Shown: piece by piece, positions 5,418 through 6,103 of the stretch | How the letters are laid out: every line of letters starts with the position of its first letter | Numbering within the stretch: position 1 is the first letter of the stretch | Assembly: GCA_902796565.1 (NCBI GenBank) | Contig: CADBPP010000322.1 | Coordinates: 1-6,103, forward strand | DNA length: 6,103 nt | Direction of reading: 5' to 3' | Source of the DNA: an uncultured Eubacteriales bacterium | GTDB taxonomy: Bacteria; Bacillota; Clostridia; Eubacteriales; Anaerofustaceae | Translations under genes and position numbers: made by a program | Notes under the pieces: generated by a model | Told to the model about the DNA's origin: nothing | The model's input: the letters and a program-made list of their open reading frames with translations, nothing else | Databases searched by the model: none

Positions 5418-6103
5418 ATGACAAGAGAAGAGACCGATAAGCTTCTGGATGAATACATACGGTATCTGTGCGATCATTCCGACGCCGCACATCCCGCGTG
5501 GAACATTGAGAAGCTTCGCCACGGCGGCGAGAACAAATGGAACTACATAGACGGCTGCATGATAACGGCCGTCATCCGGATGTATCAGACGACTCTCGAC
5601 AGGTCCTATCTGGATTTTGCCGACAGCTTCATGTCATTTTTTGTAAATGATGACGGAAGCATCAATACCTACAGGCTCGAGGATTACAATCTGGACAATG
5701 TCCGTCCGGCCTGCAATCTTTTTGCCCTCTATGATCTCACCGGCAGGGAGAAATACCGCCTTGCCATGGACACGGTCAGGGGCCAGCTCGAGACGCAGCC
5801 AAGGACAAGGGAGGGCAATTTCTGGCACAAGAAGATATACCCGTACCAGGTCTGGCTGGATGGCCTGTATATGGCACAGCCCTTTTATGTGGAATATGAG
5901 CGCCGGTACAACAGGATGCGGGGCTGCACGGATTCCTTCAGGCAGTTCGCAAATGTATACAGGCTTATGAGGGATGAAAAAACCGGTCTTTATTACCACG
6001 GCTATGACGAGTCGAAGGAGATGTACTGGGCCGATCCCGTGACAGGAAACAGCCCTAATTTCTGGCTCCGTGCCACCGGCTGGTACGCTGCTTCTCTTGT
6101 GGA
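5418..6103 (+). CDS. GH105 unsaturated rhamnogalacturonyl hydrolase (3' end outside window)
   Basis: Removes the terminal 4,5-unsaturated galacturonic acid left by pectate or rhamnogalacturonan lyases, by hydration of the double bond. My translation from ATG 5418 gives 228 residues open to the right edge, about 60% of a usual 360-380 residue enzyme. It begins MTREETDKLLDEYIRYLCDH, with no signal peptide, so it is cytoplasmic like YteR/YesR. Visible GH105 marks are WNYIDGCM (41-48), NLDNVRP with the likely catalytic-site D93, EGNFWHKKIYP (132-142), WLDGLYMAQPFY with D148 (equivalent to YteR Asp143), and the TGLYYHGYDES (189-199) and WADPVTGNSPNFWLRATGWYA (from 204) blocks that line the sugar-binding cleft. 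The GH105 assignment is firm. It follows the hydrolase by 27 bases. GH88 is related but less likely given the WLDGLYM and HGYDES stretches. This is the gene that most clearly ties the operon to pectin or another uronate polysaccharide. Confidence 0.95.
   Translation, partial: MTREETDKLLDEYIRYLCDHSDAAHPAWNIEKLRHGGENKWNYIDGCMITAVIRMYQTTLDRSYLDFADSFMSFFVNDDGSINTYRLEDYNLDNVRPACNLFALYDLTGREKYRLAMDTVRGQLETQPRTREGNFWHKKIYPYQVWLDGLYMAQPFYVEYERRYNRMRGCTDSFRQFANVYRLMRDEKTGLYYHGYDESKEMYWADPVTGNSPNFWLRATGWYAASLV

Noticed and set aside
5634..5999. Frames on both strands inside the GH105 region (also 5647-5970 on +)
   Set aside because: The frame from ATG 5418 gives an unmistakable GH105 protein through the whole region, so these are shadows.

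Overview
The window is a compact stretch of bacterial DNA with all genes on the + strand and almost no non-coding sequence. It looks like the middle of one operon for importing and breaking down pectin, probably rhamnogalacturonan-I (RG-I) or a related acetylated uronate-containing polysaccharide. The organism is most likely a Gram-positive Clostridia member, plausibly a gut or rumen Lachnospiraceae. Reasons are the LplB/YtcP-type permease pair, strong purine-rich ribosome binding sites, moderate GC content, frequent AGG (Arg) and ATA (Ile) codons, and the family resemblance of each protein. This placement is inference; no rRNA or other taxonomic marker is present.

Layout. Bases 1-773 are the 3' part of an LplB-type sugar ABC permease, still open at the left edge. 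Bases 785-1651 are its YtcP-type partner permease. Bases 1690-2439 are a GDSL/SGNH esterase of the rhamnogalacturonan acetylesterase (CE12-like) type. Bases 2467-4248 are a complete ABC exporter half-transporter (membrane domain fused to ATPase). Bases 4245-5390 are an alpha/beta hydrolase of the Abhydrolase_7/acetylxylan-esterase-like type, overlapping the exporter by 4 bases. Bases 5418-6103 are the 5' part of a GH105 unsaturated rhamnogalacturonyl hydrolase running off the right edge. Gaps between genes are 11, 38, 27, -4 and 27 bases. I see no promoter and no intrinsic terminator, so all six genes are probably co-transcribed from a promoter left of the window.

How it may work together. 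Extracellular lyases (not in the window) would release unsaturated, acetylated oligosaccharides. The two permeases, with a binding protein and a shared MsmX-like ATPase encoded elsewhere, would import them. None of the three enzymes shows a signal peptide where its N-terminus is visible, so deacetylation by two unrelated esterases and removal of the terminal unsaturated uronic acid by GH105 would occur in the cytoplasm.

The least expected component is the exporter-type ABC protein inside an import and degradation operon. Other points of interest are a small hairpin plus a nine-codon mini-ORF over the exporter's ribosome binding site, a hairpin that presents the hydrolase stop codon in its loop, and paired Cys-Ser-Cys motifs in the hydrolase. 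I found no CRISPR array, tRNA, rRNA, insertion sequence or convincing undescribed system.
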